From Daucus carota subsp. sativus (taxonomy: Eukaryota > Streptophyta > Magnoliopsida > Apiales > Apiaceae): DNA of 64,000 bases. The stretch's first letter is position 1, and every line of letters starts with the position of its first letter. Below, piece by piece: positions 11,848 to 24,747 of the stretch. Both the position numbers and the translations under genes were made by a program. The stretch covers positions 23,796,558 to 23,860,557 of the forward strand of contig NC_030388.2 in NCBI RefSeq assembly GCF_001625215.2. The letters are read 5' to 3'. The notes under the pieces were generated by a model that had not been told where the DNA came from, made no database searches, and was given only the letters and a program-made list of their open reading frames with translations.

Positions 11848-12462
11848 TCATTTGAAAACTAACAACACACAAATCATCTGTGCACTGCTCTTCATATACA
11901 CTTAGTAAAGCTAGAGAGATAGAACTGTAGAAAGTCAAGAGCTTGTGATCCGTAGTATTGTTGTCATTATAACTAACCGTCACAATTTGTTTCACTAGCC
12001 GCACTCAATTGGCCAAGTCAACAGCGAATATATCAGTTTAAAAACACATTAGTGCACTGTATAAATATTTCGTCAGCTCCGTTAAAAAATTTACGATGGT
12101 CGCTCGATTGCTAATTTTAAATAAAAGAAAGTTGACTCAAAGATTTTTCAGTTTAATAATCCACTTACAAATTAGGTACGAGTTCAATTATGTTTAAGTC
12201 ACTTGACTCCGGATTTAATCATACAACATCTCACTTGATTGTTGTAAAGAGAATCTTCAAATACTCGTGGATTCTAAATCTTGGTCTATGATATTCCAAA
12301 GACATGAGATTTGACTTTAATTTCTTAAATGTGGGTATTGCTGGATGTAGGATATATAGAAATAACACATCTCATAGTTCATAATTTGTAGTTTAACTTA
12401 CCAAACACAAGTTGGATATGTACATGATCTGATGTACTTAAATTGTTCAGATTGAAAACTAG

Positions 12463-12700
12463 CCAAGAGATTATGATCTTGCATCGAAAAGAATTGTTAT
12501 GTGTGATAAAACAAGTCTGTCTTTTATAATTACAAATATTGTTGATCACATTTAAACAAATACATCATTGCAAAGCACTATTTTTGTAAAGGAACATGCT
12601 GTAAATGATAGTAATGAGTCACGTTACATTTTAAGAGGCAAACAATTAGCTGATATATTTACTAATCCTCGAAGTGAAGTAATCTTCACAATAATGGTCA
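12463..12700 (+). pseudogene. Ty1/copia RNase H fragment
   Basis: Interrupted translation reads VMCDKTSLSF, then FVKEHAVND, then RGKQLADIFTNPRSE. These are diverged forms of the copia RNase H tail (CDNxSAI..., F.RE.V, KQLADIFTKPL). A stop codon interrupts the middle. No long terminal repeat was found near it, so this is a relic. Confidence 0.65.
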
Positions 12701-14327
12701 ATAAAATTATTTTGTTGTATTCTTAATTTTAAGATTTAGTCTAAATACTAATTTAATTCTTCTCAATTTTTTACATCGGGGACAAATTATATCAAAATAT
12801 TTTTATTAATAAAAATTCGATATATTTAAATTTATAAAAATAGAAAAATTATAAAAAATAAATCACAAACATCTTAAAATGAGTGTCTAAGCAGTGAATA
12901 AAAACCGGAAAAAACGAAATGGACTGAGAGAATATATGTTAGGTAATTGTAGCAATAATTTTTTATTTCATTCTCAAAATTAAATTTCTTAAACGAGAAG
13001 TAGTTGACATGTGTTTATAATTATTTCACTACTTTGCACTTGAAATAAAAAATTGAGTACATACATACATACATACATATATATATGATTTTCTTGTATT
13101 GATTTATGTCTTGTTTTGTTTGTTTCCTTTTTCAGGATCGGAGCAAAGGAATCGGAGGATGTTTCTAGAAGATGGGGTTCATCTCTTCAATCATTAAAGT
13201 CTTATTTTCTAAATTTATGGGGACATCTTGCATAACCTTTAGTTAGAAAATAAACTTTCTTCAATAAAAAAGTTTCCTTGATGCAGCTATTGTATTCGAT
13301 ACAATTCATGTACGTATATGTAGATTCTGATAAAAAAAATAAAAATAAAAATTTGAGTGTATTGAATATTGATAGGAAAGTGAGGAGAAATAAAGGAACA
13401 ATTTAAAATAAAAAAAATTTAGGGAACTCTAAAATGAATTTTGTAGTCGTTTAAAAAAATACAGAAGTGTAGTGCCTGTGTATAATTAGGTTCCATTACC
13501 ATACCATCCTAACAGCAGCCGCCAAACTACACAGCAACAGCAATAGCCGCAGCTCTCTCCTCTCTCAATTTCATTGCTCGTTACAGTAATTCATTTTCTC
13601 CTCTCTTAGTTCATATTGCGTTGTTAAGTTTAATTATCATCTGGGTTTTCTTTTTAATCACTGTTCTTTTCACTTAATTGTAGTGTTGATCGAATTTTAT
13701 GTTTGGCATCTTATTTCATGCTTATTGAATTATGGGTTTGTAGTTTGTGTTAAGGTGTTTATCTTTGTTTAAATTACTGGATAATAAGTTGATACGCATC
13801 TTGTGTTTAAGTTTTATTGATTATCAGCTTTTCATTGTTGTTTTGCTCTTTTGAAGAAGTAAATTGAAGACAATTGGTTCGAGTTTGATGTTGTTTGGTG
13901 TATTGGCTTTATGTGTATTCACATTTTATACTTCGTTTCGGGACATGGTATATTACGTAAATGATACATTTGGGATTGATATTTCAATTCTTTGATTCGA
14001 ATTATCTGCTTCAAGAACTGGTTCACATTTTTTTTGGTGGAGGGTAAGTGATAATTTGAATTCATGACGTTTGGTCATGGGAGAGTGGGGAGCGTGGGTT
14101 GCTACTAGACTAAGAATGAATTATCGGAAATTATTTTTAGGCGTCATTTGGTTTTGTTGCTGCTGATAGCATGACAGCAACACAATAACTACTTTTTCCT
14201 GAAATTATTTAGGTGAAAAAGTGTTACTGTTTATCCAACTCAGTTGGAGATACTCTAAGTGGGTGCCCGGAAAGAGTGAATGACTTTATACTCTGTATTT
14301 AAATTTAAAATCATTTTTTTGTTACAG
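12701..14327 (+). other. AT-rich spacer then promoter/leader of the 14356 gene
   Basis: From 12700 to about 13480 I see only AT-rich sequence with an ACAT microsatellite (about 13063-13077). A CT-rich stretch, CAGCTCTCTCCTCTCTC, at about 13550 looks like a plant 5' leader. A leader intron probably ends at the AG at 14326-14327, two dozen bases before the ATG. No TATA box is assigned. Confidence 0.4.
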
Positions 14328-14355
14328 TTTGATTCACTGGGTGAAAAAGCTCTGC

Positions 14356-16366
14356 ATGGCTCCTCCTGCTCAACTATCATCAGAATTTGCTCCCGATAGT
14401 AAAAAGAATTTAGGCTCCAATATGGAAACAGTTAGGGGAAACTCTGGTCTATTGACAAATCCCCGTGGGAAAGGTTTGAGGTGCATAAAGTCTGAAGATT
14501 CTGTCCTAATGGATGATCCGCCCACAGGTCAGGATACTGAAGAGGATGTTGCAGTAAATATAAATGATTCTACGGATGGAACTGAGTATTCAAGTTCATT
14601 TGCTGATAGTGCATCTGGAAATGAGATTTGTTCTGGAATGAGTGACGCTGAAGTTCAGTCACAATTCTTTTCTGATGATGGATTGGCTTCTACGTTCGAT
14701 GACTTTGGTGCAATGTTCCCGATGAGGTCTGATATATTTTTGTCAGACCACTATTTCCTATTTTTCCAGACAAAATTCTTAAATTGTTCAGAATATGTAG
14801 TGATACAAATCGAGTCAATAACACCTATTTTTTTGTGATTGCGATATTTGATTACTAATATATTGTTCTCATACAACTTCTATGCATCTGATTTTGTACT
14901 AGGCTACTAATCTATTGTTTTCCACTGTTTGTTTATGTTGATGGGTTTGAATCTTTTAGGAAAAAGAAACTCACTTGTCACTGGAGGACTTATATAAGAC
15001 CCCTTATGTGGCGCTGTAAATGGGCAGAACTAAAAATAAAGGAATTCGGGTCTCAGGCAATCAAGTGTGACCGAGAAATTCTCGCACTTAATCAGAGAAA
15101 ACATACGAGTTTGCATCAATATCCAGCAGAAGAATCTGGTTCGAGATCTTTGCCTTATACATTACAAGAGCAAAAACAAAAGGTCTTGAAAAGGAGGAAA
15201 CGAGAAAGAGTTGAAGATAAAGTTGATACCAAGTCGTATATGTCAAATCACAACCTTTTTTCCTATCTTGGTAAAATTCCACCTGAGCCCTGTGCAAAAT
15301 TTCTTGTTCCTTACTCCAGGCATTGTAATAACATTTTATGTCATGCATCTGACCTGTTGCAGGTGATAAGAGGTCCTATCAAGATGGAACTTTAATAGCT
15401 GATGATTTATGTAACACAGGTAATATTTTGCTCAACAGCGTGTAAGTTTTTTTAGTATGAATTGGCCGACTACCTCTGTGTTCATCCTCATCCTCGGTGT
15501 AGCCTAAAAATCTTTAGGATGTTGCACAGGAGTTGACTCCATATTTGTAACTTTGTGCAATGTAAACCAAACAGTATCAGGATGGTGATGGTGCCTTGTG
15601 ACCTCATCTTATAGGGTTGACGTGATATCTTTAACTTGGTAGTGTCCGTAGGTCAATGTAGGGCTGTGCAATATTATAAGATATCCTCATTAGCAACTAT
15701 ATATGCTCTATCTTCTCAACAGTAGAATTCAAATGTATTAATGTTCCATCTTCATGTGTTCACAGTAGGATTCAACACTTAATTATTGGTTAATGAACTA
15801 GTTTCAGCACTCAAGTCCGCATCAACTTGCAAGTGGATCAGAAAACCTTTCAAACACATCATTTAATTAATTATCACTTGCAATCTAGTTATTGAACAAA
15901 ACATTTCACGTTCATTAACGACTTTAACGGAATTATTTATCCATATCTATGACATTAGACGAGTCCTTGTAGGTACTACTATATTCGCATACGAAATGGC
16001 GACGGTTAAACTGTATCAGGGTTCTAGTTTTTTTGTAAAAGTTGACAGGGTTAATGGAGAAAATTTATACAAAATGTTTGGAGTATCCAATGCGTTGACT
16101 GAAAGGTTTTTTAATTTGGTGATTCATTCGCAAGCTGGTACTTTCTTGAGTGATGAATCAGCATATTAAGCCTAATAGTTATCCATTCTTATTTTTTAGC
16201 TTGCCCACCTTTGAATACACTGAAGTTTGGAATGCAAAATCTTCTGTTTTCCTTTTCAAGTGTAAACTTTGTAGATTCATACAAATAAGATTGTGAAGCT
16301 ATTCCAGAACAGTGGTGCATTCTCTTGGATTACAGGGATAGGTGTAACACAAAATAGGTTAGCCCC

Positions 16367-16397
<31 letters not shown>

Positions 16398-18340
16398 ACA
16401 AATGTGCTTGCACTTTGGACGTGACATAATTATAATACTAGAGTGTAAAAACATTCAATTGAAATATTGAACTCTGTAAGTCGTCACAGAATGTGCTATT
16501 CTGTCTATGTTAATAAATTTCGTTAGTTTTTTTTGGGGTATTTGTGTCTGTTTCTTCTTCTAATGGCTCTCCGGGCTATTTAATAGAGCAAACAATCCCA
16601 AAGTGTTACGCAAATCCTAATTTTTCTGTTGTTTACACCTATAGGCTATACTAACGAGTGAGTCGCTCTCTTAAACAACGGAAAAATTAGGGTTTGCGTA
16701 ACATTTTGGGGCTGTCTGCTCTATTAAATAGCCCATAAAATCGTTATTAGAGGAAAATTATGCAAATATCCCAAAAAAAAACTAACGGAGTTGATGGGGT
16801 AGACGGAATGGCACTATCCGTGATGACTTTCAAAATTTGGTATTTCAATTGAGCTTTTTTAAACACCAGCATTGTAAGTGGTGTCATGCCCAAAATACAG
16901 GTACACAAGGTGCTCTTTACTCCTATAAAAAACTGTCTTTTATAATCACCAAAAAAATGCAAGTTATTAAACAATTGTTCGCCAGAAAAGGAAAAATGGA
17001 AAGTAAAATGTATCCTTACGGCGTGATGTGTCTGTACACACTACTTACACTCATCATGTGTGACTCTCATTCTATGTTGCACAATCATCGCATAATGTGA
17101 AGGAGAGACAATTATACATTTTATCTGTTTAGTTATTACATAATCATGCTGCTTGTGTATTTATTGTTAATTGCTTCTTTAAATCTTAACTGTGGCTTTT
17201 GCGGTTTGCAGAGCAAACTACAACTGGCAAGAATGAGTTTGGCCTTAGTAATGAATGGTCATTTCTTGAAGATAAAGACACTTCGTTAGAACAGATATTT
17301 CAGAAGATTGAAGTAGTGCATTCTCGAGTAAAGAAGCTGAAGTCTCAACTTAATCTGATTATGTCAAAAAATGCGGCAAAGTTCCCATCCTCAGAAAATT
17401 TGAGCCATCTTGTTCCATGTGATGTGCAAACAAGCTCTGTACGAAGTCCTACTTTTTCAGCTTGCAACGGAGATACAATGTTGATGGGAGGTCTATATGA
17501 TCCAATTCACAGTATATCCGAATATGATCTTGGAGACTTAATGCTGCCTGATAGCGCCGTTTCAAGTTTTGGAGAGGCTATACATATTCCAGATATAATA
17601 GAAAGCACTGTAGGAATGTTATCGTCTGTTGATGTCACTCAACATTATTCTCAGATGGGAGATTCGGGCGAAGATGTAAGCCTTCTTAAAGTACTTAGTC
17701 CTTTTACTTGCATGCCTATCTATTTACTCTTTGAATATTATTACTAATATTTTGGCTGTCCCATATTTTTCAATGCAATACATTTCAAGTATGCGGGTTT
17801 TGGGGGGGAGCCTCTGTATTTTAATCTGATCATATCGTAAGCTTTTACTTGCATGAACATAATGACTTGTGAAATGACAGGCACAACTTTAAAAAATAGA
17901 GAACTCTTTCATCTTAGGTGTTCAAAGCTTATAGTTCTGTTTTACTAGTCTGTGCTACTGCTATTATTGATAATACACCTAGTTTTATTTTCATTTCTGC
18001 CGATTATATGCAGATTGTGGATAACATCCCAATACATAACCAAGCAGCTGAAGCTGATGAGGCATACACTTCCATAACAAGCAAGAATCAGCAATCTAAA
18101 GGCACAGTGAAGCACCAAGAGCCTGTGAAAATTAAGATCGAAGAAAGCAGTATTAATCCAGCCCTTCAGGCTTCTGGAGCTGAAGTAGTGCCAGAAGCTG
18201 TCATGCCCCAAGAGCAATTGACTCTGAAATCACAATTACCCTCAGATTTCCATTTTCCTAAGAATAAAAGAAAAAGAGGAGAGCGTAAAGCTGGTATGGG
18301 GAATTGGAGCCGGCAATGCCCAGGTGATTCTGGTAACTAG
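14356..18340 (+). CDS. Uncharacterised plant protein with nuclear signals and a coiled coil
   Basis: Five coding exons with consistent phases: 14356-14726, 14960-15270, 15363-15419, 17212-17675 and 18014-18340, giving about 509 residues. The N-terminus (1-123) is acidic and serine-rich (DGTEYSSSFADSASGNE). Residues 128-165 hold the most conserved-looking block, with WRTYIRPLMWRCKWAELKIKE. A basic nuclear-localisation-like stretch VLKRRKRERVEDK lies at about 199-211 and a second, KNKRKRGERK, at 484-493. A short coiled coil (SLEQIFQKIEVVHSRVKKLK) follows at about 272-300. I recall this pattern from an uncharacterised plant family beside BAGP1 in Arabidopsis, but no biochemical role is known to me. 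A nuclear scaffold or chromatin role is only inference. Intron 3 (15420-17211) is enlarged by a foldback transposon. Confidence 0.75.
16363..16400. repeat. Poly-C tract joined to a (CA)n run
   Basis: A run of 21 C residues (16363-16383) passes directly into CACACA steps. It sits at the left edge of the foldback element in intron 3 of the 14356 gene. Such a long C run is uncommon in this AT-rich window and prone to length error in sequencing. Confidence 0.85.
16401..16906. mobile_element. Foldback element with about 230-bp inverted arms
   Basis: The left arm (about 16401-16640) and right arm (about 16668-16906) are inverse copies with moderate divergence. Paired blocks include TCAATTGAAATA, CGTTAGTTTTTTTT, GGCTATTTAATAGAGCA and CCTAATTTTTC.GTTGTTTA. 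The loop is only about 30 bp. Long arms with almost no centre fit a Mutator-derived or foldback MITE. No clear target duplication is readable because the left edge merges into a CA run. Confidence 0.7.
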
Positions 18341-19639
18341 TGAGCAGCTTCGATAGACTTTATTATGATCTTACAAATCTTCAACACACAAACTTAGAGA
18401 AACTAGGCAAGTATCCGAACCGCAGAGCCTTCGTCAGACTCATTGTTTGCTTCATCAGGAAATGCAAGGTATGTGCGGTACAAAGTCCACAAAGGTCGGA
18501 GATGGCCGGTCTCTGGTGTAACATTTGCTCTTCCCTTTTCAATTAGCCACTAGACTGTATCGAGGATATGATGAATAATGCATCATCAGGATCATTTAGT
18601 TTATGTTTACCGTCTCTCTCGCAATACTTTCAAAACGCAAACGGATTACATTTTTAACTCTCAAAGGTCTTTGCATACGTTCTACCCTCTCAAGTCCCTA
18701 CTTTTACGAGACATTTTTTATGTACGTAGGAATGCTGATGTGTTTGAGGTAATTTTTCTCGATATTACAGCCAGCGAGGGGGCATTGAAACTGCATGCCC
18801 CAGAGTTAAGTTGTTAACAATAAAAAAAAAACAAGATGTGTGTACATCTGATCTCATTGTTGTGGTTTGGGCAAATTGTATGAATCATGAGATGAGCAGT
18901 TGAGTAAATTAGCGTGCATGACAGGCATAAAGGATGAAGCATAATTGTGTAAACTGAAAGATCAATAGATATCTAATCACACATGCCCACAATCATATCA
19001 TATGATATCAAACCGATATAAATCTACAATTTAGCAGAGACAACATGTTATGGTGGGGTTTGGATTCAAATTTTGAACTTGTATGAACATTGCCTTTTAG
19101 CTTTGCTCTCATTTCCGCACACTGCTTGTGTATTTGCAGCCCATACGTCCACACGTGTGTAAATGAATACTACATTATTTTATCACGAGACTTGGACTTT
19201 GGGTCATTAGCAAATGAGTATTCACACTTTGAAACGTGGTAGTTCGTACCCCAAAGTTTGTAGTTGCTTTCAATTTGTAACTCTAACTCACCATTCCATT
19301 AAAAACCAACGTTAACATCAAGTATTTGAGTGGTAATAATGTGTATATCAGTTTCCAACAGCTACTTTATCCCGTGACCCCTCAAAATTTATGTATCATA
19401 TTTTAAAAATTCTGAACACACTAAAATAAATTTTAAATAATTATCACCTTAAACATGGTTTTCTTATCATTATGAAAAAATTAAAGAAAATCTCTCTCAT
19501 GCATTTAAAACAGCAGTAGGAGGTGATGGGTGGTGGCAAAGTGGCAAAGCAAAAGGGGAGAGGCGTAATAAAGAAAGGAGAAGAAAAAGAAAGAAAAAGG
19601 TTTCTTGCCAGCCAATGTGATGGTTTTAATTCATCAACA
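18341..19639. other. 3' region of the 14356 gene and intergenic spacer
   Basis: The first few hundred bases are probably 3' UTR. From about 19195 to 19330 there is a stretch (ACTTTG...CCCAAAGTTTGTAGTTG...ATTCCATTAAAAACCAACGTTAAC) in the style of Mutator-like terminal repeats that pair a GCACCCCAAAGTTTG motif with a NCCGTTAA motif. I could not find a partner end. No other gene is seen. Confidence 0.4.
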
Positions 19640-19779
19640 CCACTAACTCACACTACTCAAATCTCTCCTTCCCAGATCAGATGAAATCTCTTCTTCCTCC
19701 TCATCTCCTCTCATTTTCTTATTCTTCTTCCTCCTCTTCCTATGTTCAAGCAACATCCAAATACCTCTCAAAAGCCCAG
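19640..19779 (+). other. Probable 5' leader exon of the 20745 gene, with an upstream ATG
   Basis: CT-rich sequence (CAAATCTCTCCTTCCC...) leads to an ATG at 19681 and a strong donor CCCAG/GTACAA at 19779-19781. The frame from 19681 (33 codons, Ser-rich MKSLLPPHLLSFSYSSSSSS) would run into a stop soon after splicing to the acceptor TTTGCAG at 20582. It is therefore best read as an upstream ORF in a spliced leader. Use of this exon is inferred. Confidence 0.4.
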
Positions 19780-20744
19780 GTACAATTTCTCGTTTTTATT
19801 TTCTTTTATTCTTCTTGTCCCAATTTGATGCACTTATTTTCTACTGCGTCAGATTTTTCTCACCGATTTATATATCATATTCGTATTTCTTAAGGGCAGG
19901 GAAACCATAATCGAATCCAATTAACTCTATATCAAATAATTATGTTTGAGATTATGTGTATTGTGTAGATGAAAATCATTATCTTAGATATTTGTATGAT
20001 GTAGTATCTTTATCATAATTCATAAAGCATGGAAACAAGTGGAAAGCAAATACTGTAATAGTGTAATGTTTGGGAGAAAGCAAATTCTGTTACTAATGGA
20101 AAATGACAGTAACCAGCAAATTCGACAAAAGCAGAGTGCTTTTTGTTTTTTATTCAAATTGTATTATTATTGAATTTTGACACACTATATCACTTCATAT
20201 TGATATGGGGGACAATAAAGTTTAGCACTCAACTCAACGGAGATACTTGAAAATACATGTCGTTTGACTTTTTGACACACATTTCTAAAAATGTCTTGAT
20301 CGTGTAGTTAAAATCATTATTTTTTCTAAAATTTTGTTATAAATAAAAGCATATGATCAATATTATATTTCAAGAAAGGAAAATTATAAAAATAATGATT
20401 CTAACAATATGATAAAAATCTTAGAAATGAGTGCTGAAAGGTCAAGTTATCTGTATTTCAAAATGGTAATGGAGGGAGTACATTTTTTTTCCTGTAAAAC
20501 CTTTAGAACAGAACAGAAAATATGATTACTATTAGGCCCGAGTAAATTGTTTTTTCTCTTCCAGTATGATTTGTATTTGCAGAACATTTGATGGTGAATG
20601 CTGGTTATAAAAATCAAAATTTAAATTAATGATCAAGCTCGGTTAGTTTGGAATCAGAAAAATGAATAAATCGTTTTTAAGTGAGATGCTTGTCGAATTT
20701 GACATGGACATTTCTTGTGAAGGAAACCTTGGTATCAAAGAGCA

Positions 20745-21266
20745 ATGGAAATGGCATCACTATGGAAAACCTTTTCCAGATCATCCGATATTCCTTCCAC
20801 AAACGCCACATTGTGGAAAACCATCTCAACCACGGCAGTCACAGCCTCAGCCTCGGCTCCTAACAAGCAGAAGCTGAGGAAATGCACTTCTCTGAGAGTG
20901 GCCTCCTCGTTCACCAGGGTCTGTTTATGTGCACCAATCTCTTCCTACACGGAAGTCTTCCAGTCCGACCTTCCACCAAGGAGAAGCTTCAGTTACCCGC
21001 GATCAAAGGCGTTCCCCTCAGCACCCGAACCATCATTCATAACTGCAAGACCTAGTATGGAAGCAAGAAGAATATTTCGCGGAAAGTCTCTCAAGGATGA
21101 TGTTTTGATGAAGAGATTTGTTTTGGAGGAGGAAGCGATGATGCAGATTAAACGGAGGAATGAGATGGAAGTTATTAGGAAAAGGAATGCGAAGAGAAGG
21201 AAAAGACTTGGTCCAAGTCCACTTAGTAGAATGGTATTGGCAGAGGAGGAGGAGGAGGAGGAATGA
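20745..21266 (+). CDS. Small basic plant protein of unknown function
   Basis: Single-exon frame of 173 residues. I chose the ATG at 20745 because an in-frame TGA lies about 25 bases upstream. An alternative is the ATG two codons later. The N-terminus is Ser/Thr-rich ([18 protein letters not shown]) with a second related block ([19 protein letters not shown]). A central [21 protein letters not shown] is followed by [14 protein letters not shown]. The C-terminal third is strongly charged ([19 protein letters not shown], then [19 protein letters not shown]) and ends in a poly-Glu tail. It lacks a signal peptide or membrane span. The basic C-terminal cluster could act in nuclear import. It resembles conserved but uncharacterised plant proteins; I assign no function. 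Confidence 0.7.
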   Translation: MEMASLWKTFSRSSDIPSTNATLWKTISTTAVTASASAPNKQKLRKCTSLRVASSFTRVCLCAPISSYTEVFQSDLPPRRSFSYPRSKAFPSAPEPSFITARPSMEARRIFRGKSLKDDVLMKRFVLEEEAMMQIKRRNEMEVIRKRNAKRRKRLGPSPLSRMVLAEEEEEEE

Positions 21267-21668
21267 AGCCACTCTGATCTTGCTTATGAAAATTTTCTTG
21301 TTCAAGTGCTAAATTATGTATATTTGATTTCAGCTTGAGAATGAGATTGTCTCATGTCGAATTGTAACTCTTGATGGGCATGCCATTTTCCAAATTCTTT
21401 TCAGGCTTGGAATTTAACACCTCTGTTAGGTCCAAAGGTACGTATCTTTTGAAGATGACTATTTTTCCAAAACTTTCAAACGTGACAGGAACTGGGAAGA
21501 GGGACTTTGGTGCCTATTTGCCATCTTGTTCTTCTTTTTCTTCTTTTTTTTTCCTCATGTCTTTTAAGAAAAGAAAGATAAAGATTTAATTTAACATATT
21601 TTTTAGAAATATTTCCAAAATTCAAGCACAAATATATGGCCTTCAGACTCCACGGTCAACAATGAATG

Positions 21669-22017
21669 TATAATATTTCAAACTCATAACTAGATGCATG
21701 CCAGAATCAACAACCCATCATAGGTCGGCCAAAAAATGCTAACAAATTGGTATACATTAGTTATTTGTTTGTGCTTACAGAGGACCAGAGTATCTAACCG
21801 ATGTGAGATTTTACAAACATCCCTTCTTATATGCTCGACGTCCTCGTCGAGCCGACAATCAAACTTACGAAACTCACGCAGCGCATTGGCACTTCCGGTC
21901 GGAAAGAGCTCTGATATCATTTATAATATCTCAAGTTCATAATTAGATGAATATTGAATCCAACAACCCATCACACGTCAGCCCAAAAATATTAACAAAT
22001 TAGTATACATTAATTAT
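21669..22017 (-). mobile_element. TRIM-like miniature LTR retroelement
   Basis: Direct repeats of about 96 bp at 21669-21764 and 21922-22017 share blocks such as CAACAACCCATCA and TAACAAATT.GTATACATTA. Directly left of the right repeat lies AGCTCTGATATCAT (21907-21920). Its inverse ATGATATCAGAGCT is close to the TGGTATCAGAGC primer-binding site complementary to initiator methionine tRNA, so the element runs on the minus strand. The internal part is only about 157 bp and non-coding, which fits a TRIM/SMART element. Confidence 0.6.
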
Positions 22018-22509
22018 CAAAATACTCTTTATCCAATTTCAAGTTAAATCCGGCCCGCCCGGACCAGCTCTATTTATCAAACAATGCGACTCCCCGCAGC
22101 CATTTTTGAGCCGGAGTAGCCTGAAATCCAACGCAACCCGATCACTTGACACTCGATGAATTTTATGCCACATGCTACTGTATGATCACTACACGACAGT
22201 TTAAGTGTTGATGCAAACAGTGATGGGCTACATTGCTCCTACAAGTACAAATTAAGTTACAGGAACCCTTCAGCCTAAATCTTACTTATAATTTTGGTAC
22301 ACGATAATATAATTTATTTTTGATACCTATGGTCTGAAAATTGACCAATACGAAAGTATATTATACGTTTAGGACCGAAAACATAGTATACGAGTAAATA
22401 GTCTTAACAAATAATTATATTGTAATATATATTTAATAAAATTATATATATAAATGTATTTTAGTTAAATTATATTAATACAATCATCAATCAATCAATC
22501 AATCATCAA

Positions 22510-23667
22510 TATATATATATAAAGGAGGATGCGGGCGTCTCTAGAATTGGTCGATTCAGTCTTCTGATTTTTCTTGAATTTTGGAGAGAAAATATAATTA
22601 TAATTCAAAAAATCATGTTCAAGAATTCTAAAAGTAATACAATTCTTTTCTTATTGAGTTCCAAATGTAATACAATTCTAAAAAATCATATTGAAGAATT
22701 CTAAAGGTAATATAATTCTTTTCTTATTGGATAGAAAATATAATCATAACTTAAAAAATAGGTTTAAGAATTCTAAAGCTAATACAATTCTTTTCTTATT
22801 GAGTTCCAAATGTAATACAATTCTAAAAAATCATATTGAAGAATTCTAAAGGTAATATAATTTTTTTCTTATTGGATATAAAATATAATCATAACTTAAA
22901 AAATCAGGTTCAAAAATTGCTATAAAAGATTTCACTATCCACGGAATATACTCCTAAGAACATCTCCAAACAAAAGGCGCAAGATTTCTTTGTGTAAATT
23001 AATCTTCAATCTTATCTTCGTGAGAATGTTAGTTTGGACTTTGCGGTAAAATTATGATTCAAAAAATCAGGTTCAAGGATTCAAAAAGATTGTAATACAA
23101 TTTATATATCAAAAAAATAATATTCTTAAATTTCATATAGAAAATATTATTAAGAATTGTTCAATTTCGTCTTATAATTTCTTTAAATTTCAAATTGAAA
23201 ATAAAATTATCATCTAAAAATTAGGTTCAAGTATTATAAAGATGAAAAGATTGTAAAGATAATACAATTCTTTTTCTTATTTGGGAATGATAAAAGGAAT
23301 AGGATTTTATTTATTCAAAATAGGTTACGTGGAATTGTTCAAACTAATATCTAAATTATAATATTTTGTTATTAGTATTGTGTTTGATAAGAGAGAGGCT
23401 CAAACTAATTTTGATATATTATAATATTTAATTTTGTCATAAAATTAATAATTATGGGTTAATATTGTCTTTGACGGGTGGGCGGTTCAAACTAATTTTA
23501 TTATTAGCATTGTGTTTGACGGGATGACCACTTAAACAAGTTTTTATACTAATTGTAATATTTTTTTATTAGTGATATGTTTAACCGGAATATGACTCAA
23601 CATAATTTTTATTCTATTATAATACTAATTCGTATCAAAATTTATAACGCCGCCGCGAAGCGCGACT
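22510..23667 (+). mobile_element. Helitron-like copy 1 of the array
   Basis: 5' end at about 22510, 3' hairpin GCCGCGAAGCGCG at about 23650, and a mutated terminus CACTATAA in place of CACTAGT. It contains a non-repeat island at about 22935-23040 (CACGGAATATACTCCTAAG...). Confidence 0.6.
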
Positions 23668-24747
23668 TTATTCACTATAATCCAAAAAATCAAGTTCAAG
23701 AATTCTAAAAGTAATACAATTATTTTCTTATTGAATTCTAAATATGATAAAATTCTTTTCTTATTGAGTAATTCTAAAAGAAATATGATTATATTTATTT
23801 AAAATAGCAATAATAGATAAAATATAATTTATATTTAAAATTTGTAAGGTAATATGTACAATTCTTATTTTCTATAAGATATAAGATATATAAAATTATT
23901 ATTATTATTTTCATTTTCGATTTAGTCTTATAATTTTCTTAAATTTCGAATAGAAAATAAAGGATTGTAAAGATAATAATCATTAAAAAAACTCATAGCA
24001 AAAAAATTAGAAACATAAAAGAATAATAATTTTTAACTAATAAATAGGAATAAAAATAAAAATAAATAACAAATAAAATAATATATATAAAACAGGAATC
24101 ATATATTGATTTTTTTATTTTTTTAACGTAATTGATTTTATGTTAATGTAAATAATTCTTGATTAGTATTGTGTTTGACGGGCACGGGAGGCGGCCCAAA
24201 CTATTTTTTATCTAAATAATAATAAATTTTCTATTAGTATTATGTTTGACGTGAAAGTAGCTAAAATAATTTTTTATCTATGTTATAATATTATTATTTT
24301 TTGTTAAAACGGGACCACAGTTTAAAATACTTTTTATCCAATTATAATCTTTAATTTTATCATAATTAGAATAATTTTTATTACTATTGTGTTTGACAGT
24401 AAGGCGACTCAAACTAATATCTAAATTATTATGTTTTCTTATTAATATTGTGTTTGACAAGGTAGCGGCTCAAACTAATTTCGATCTAAATTATAATATT
24501 TAATTTTATCATAAAAATAATAATTATGGATTAATATTGTTTTTGACGGGAGGATGTTCGAACTAATTTTATTATTAATATTGTGTTTGATAGAATGACC
24601 ACTTAAAAAAATTTTATGCCAATTATAATATTTTTTATTTGTGATATGTTTAACGGGAAGATGACTCAAAATAATTTTTATGCTATTATAATACGGATTC
24701 ATATCAAAATTTATCACGCCGCCGCGAAGCGCGGCTTTTTTAACTAG
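23668..24747 (+). mobile_element. Helitron-like copy 2, lacking its 5' end
   Basis: Enters mid-family (AATCAAGTTCAAGAATTCTAAAAG) without the AAAGGAGGATGC start and ends with an intact hairpin and CTAG at 24744-24747. Confidence 0.6.

Noticed and set aside
12160..13500. A complete copia element around the RNase H relic
   Set aside because: No long terminal repeats, primer site or other polyprotein domains could be found on either side.
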